Below, one piece after another: positions 61,256-64,000 of a stretch of 64,000 bases of DNA. Source of the DNA: Pterois miles (lineage: Eukaryota > Chordata > Actinopteri > Perciformes > Scorpaenidae); contig CAMQGK010000637.1 of assembly GCA_947000775.1 (NCBI GenBank), positions 21,878,001 through 21,942,000 of the forward strand, given 5' to 3'. The first letter of the stretch is position 1; each line of letters starts with the position of its first letter. The translations under genes and the position numbers were made by a program. The notes under the pieces were generated by a model that saw only the letters and a list, made by a program, of their open reading frames with translations, was not told where the DNA came from and ran no database searches.

Positions 61256-64000
61256 GTGCTCATTCTGTATTTAGCTCTTTTAAATTCATGGAAACAGTAC
61301 ACATATTGTTGTGCTTATCTAAGGAGAGCTGCAGGGCTCTGAATACAATATGACAACAGGATGCACATGATGCTCCTAAGAATCATCTGCCAGAGTCCAT
61401 TTTTTAAAAATTTATTTTCTGAGATCTACATTATAAAGACTTTTCAGTGCTGCATGTCTCTAAATGTTATATTAATATACTGCTGTTGTTGTTGTGGGGG
61501 ATGGGGGTACACTCTTTATTATCCAGATTTTTACCAGGCAGCAAACACATGCAAGCTCATGCACAGGCAGTGCTGTAGATGCAAGTGTAACTGCCCGTAA
61601 TGAGCATAATTGCACCACTGACCTAAAATCATCACGCAGCCCTCACGAGACTCCATTTTCAGATGACGCAGATACAAAAGAGAAATGAGATGATTACCAG
61701 GCAAGCAAGTGAAGGAAAGAAAAGAGTTGGAGCGCTGAAGTACAGTTGAACTTGGCAACTTTTCTGAGCGAGCGGAGGGAGAGAGAAGAGAAGAGCATGA
61801 GACAGAGCTTGGCTTTCTCCCCTCGTCACAGGGCAGGAAGTTTGCCAGACTAGCCCTCTATCCACAATCTGTATATCAGAGTCCCATTCCTCCTCCTCCT
61901 CCCCCTCCTCCCTCTCTCCCATTACCCCTCTTTCACATCCCTCACCTCCTCTCTGTCTTTCTTTTTCAGACATCTATCTTCTCAGTCACTTCCTCTGCTC
62001 TCACCTCCTCTCCCTCCTCTGCCATCTCTTCTCTAATTTCATCTTCATCCTGCCCCCACCTTACCCACCTCCTCCATATCAGAGAAAGATATGGAGTCAG
62101 TTAAGTAAGGCCTGCCAACTTTACTTGTGTTCAAGAATGTTCTGTTTTTTCCAGAAAACACCACAGTGTATGATATTGAGATTTTGATATATTTTTTGAG
62201 CAGTGTCATGTTTTCACAAGACAACCCCAAAACGTAAAGGCAGCATCCTGTTGAATGGACAAAATAATAAACACAATTGGACACTGATGATCATGGCTGA
62301 CGTCATGCAACTTTGATCATGTAGCAGATTAAAGTACAGATGAAAAGAAAACAAACGTGGAGTAACTGTGAGGTACGCAGTAAAGTTTTGAATCCAATAA
62401 TTTGGAATTCCCCAAATCCGACCCTTGATCTACCTTTTTAGTCTCCTTGATATAGCAACTAAATCTCCCCTCAGTTTCAGTCCAACATGATGTCAAGGAG
62501 AATGTGAGGGCCTTTTGAGAGACCTAGAGCCAGTCATGGTTCATTTATGATGTTAAAGACTTAATGAATCATAGCCAGAAATAACAAACTAAAGACTCCC
62601 TCGCTGTGTTGTCTTTAACACTGTGATCCCACTGTGGGTCATTAGAGGGGGGTTTCATATATGTAAGTCTTGTATCAACACTGATTTGAGTTCACACAGA
62701 GTGGACAGAAGGAGGTAGGTATAGAGAGAGTGTGTACGGAGAGTGGATAGAGGATAGTGTTGGAATAAATAAGAAAAAAGGAAAAAAGATGGTTTCACAA
62801 TTGAGCGGTAAAAGGGGATTTTAGATGATTCGCTCTTCACCCCACACACACATCCAAGTTCCCAGCATTGGTCTTAAAAAATATACTTCCCCTGTTGGAA
62901 GAAACTTCAGATTTTCTCGAAATCACTTCAATGCATGTGTCATTTTGAAATCACGCAGCTGACTTTAAAGGAGCTATTGATAGCATTCAGCCACTAGATG
63001 TCATATTCCCTCTCCCCTGTTCCATTGCATTCCCTTCACAACAAGTCGTTGCCAGGCACTTACCGTCAATTTCAGCCATTTGTCTGTTTTTTTCCACACT
63101 AACTGATGACCCAGAGTTACCATGCGATACCAATGTGGCTCACAAGCCTTGTTAGAAGTGGGAGGCAAATGTCAGATTTCTTCCACAGAGAGACAAAACA
63201 ATCATTTTGGACCCGCCAAAATTTTTAAAATGATAAACTCACTCATAATAAACTTTTTGGCACCTTCCTAAAAGCTCTGTGGATGTATTATTTTTAAGAA
63301 TAAATAAAGGCCAATAAGACCTTTTCAAAGAAAATACTAAAAATATTAAATTGCCAGTCTACACAAATGGTTGACATGAATTTTCAGCGTGAGGAAAAAA
63401 TTGGAATTGGAGCTCTGAAATTAGCAGTCATGAGGTCTTCACATGATGCAGCACGGCCTCTCTCAGGGTTTTTTTTTTTAAACTTTAAATCTGAAGTGTA
63501 CAAGAGCCCCTTAGAGCGTCTTTTTCATCTGCTTCTATTCATCACTTGTTCTCCTCATGGGCTCCTAGGTGTGGTTTTAGTATCGCTCCCTCTCTGCCTT
63601 CATGTTGAAGCAGCTGACTCTACTTTCCTCTTTGCCCTCTGCTCCTCTGCCTAACCACTGCTGCACTCGCGCTCTATCATTTAACCATACCGCACTGAGG
63701 AAAGCCTCCTTTTTGATGGGTCCACCTCTGTGTGTGTGTGTGTGTGTGTGTTTGTGTGATGTGTCCCTCCCAGAGGGAAGGGAGGAGCAAGGTTTTTGAG
63801 TCCGATGGGATGCCGGGCCAACTGAAATGAATGCAACGAAATGTACACACACAGGCACACAACCAATAGACAAAAGACAGAAAAGTTGACTTATTAAAAT
63901 GTTACATACTGACTCACTTGTGAGCATGGACCTTGAACTGTACAGTATATATACCTTATTTAGATCATTTTCAGTATATTGGTTTTGTACATTCAGTACA

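Larger units (their letters stand above)
41101..64000. other. 23-kb region without recognised genes
   Basis: Reading frames here were checked for known protein motifs and none was convincing; the longest (about 165 codons near 54153-54650) has no family signature and lies near transposon-like text. Contents seen: repeat families A, B and D, LINE-tail-like pieces, MITE-like elements and GT tracts. It may be the fn1 5' flank or an intron of a neighbouring gene on either strand. Confidence 0.6.

Noticed and set aside
61885..62040. Polypyrimidine tract as a possible strong splice acceptor
   Set aside because: No homologous exon follows; the tract is a long CT-rich low-complexity stretch.

Overview
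The window is vertebrate DNA from a ray-finned fish, probably a percomorph-type teleost. The evidence is spliced vertebrate genes with GT-AG introns, long CA/GT microsatellites, and many short dispersed repeats of kinds common in teleost introns. No prokaryotic features, CRISPR arrays or rRNA genes are seen.

Region 1 (1-3.1 kb): the first two coding exons of umps (uridine monophosphate synthase, de novo pyrimidine synthesis) on the minus strand. The gene runs off the left edge. Region 2 (3.1-4.2 kb): an AT-rich spacer with a promoter-like island at about 3.79-4.02 kb (ETS and CCAAT motifs, a palindromic TCTCGCGAGA element) and two perfect inverted repeats.

Region 3 (4.2-41.1 kb): a complete fibronectin gene (fn1) on the minus strand, read as 49 coding exons. 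Splice sites were called by hand on conserved protein homology and intron phase. The total is 7,518 nt including the stop, giving 2,505 aa. The order is signal/propeptide, I1-I5 (fibrin/heparin), I6-II1-II2-I7-I8-I9 (gelatin/collagen), III1-III7, EIIIB, III8-III11 (synergy site and RGD), EIIIA, III12-III14 (heparin), V region with LDV, III15, I10-I12 (fibrin) and the C-terminal dimerisation cysteines. Both alternative cassettes are intact and symmetric (273 and 270 nt, phase 1-1). fn1 and umps lie in tandem with about 1.2 kb between the fn1 poly(A) signal and the umps start codon.

The fn1 gene has several unusual features: a second RGD tripeptide inside the alternative EIIIA domain; a V region split over two exons whose phases forbid simple skipping; one extra cysteine in each of III7 and III8, flanking the EIIIB insertion point; an LTG-LTG-LTG micro-expansion in III12; III4 and III5 each in one exon while III8 is in three; and only one GCATG element in the intron downstream of EIIIB.

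Region 4 (41.1-64 kb): no coding exon was recognised on either strand. It contains repeats (three copies of one roughly 400-bp family, LINE-tail-like pieces, a nested transposon, GT tracts) and perhaps a weak promoter-like GC box/ETS area near 41.8-42.1 kb. It is most likely the 5' flank of fn1 or an intron or flank of an unseen gene.
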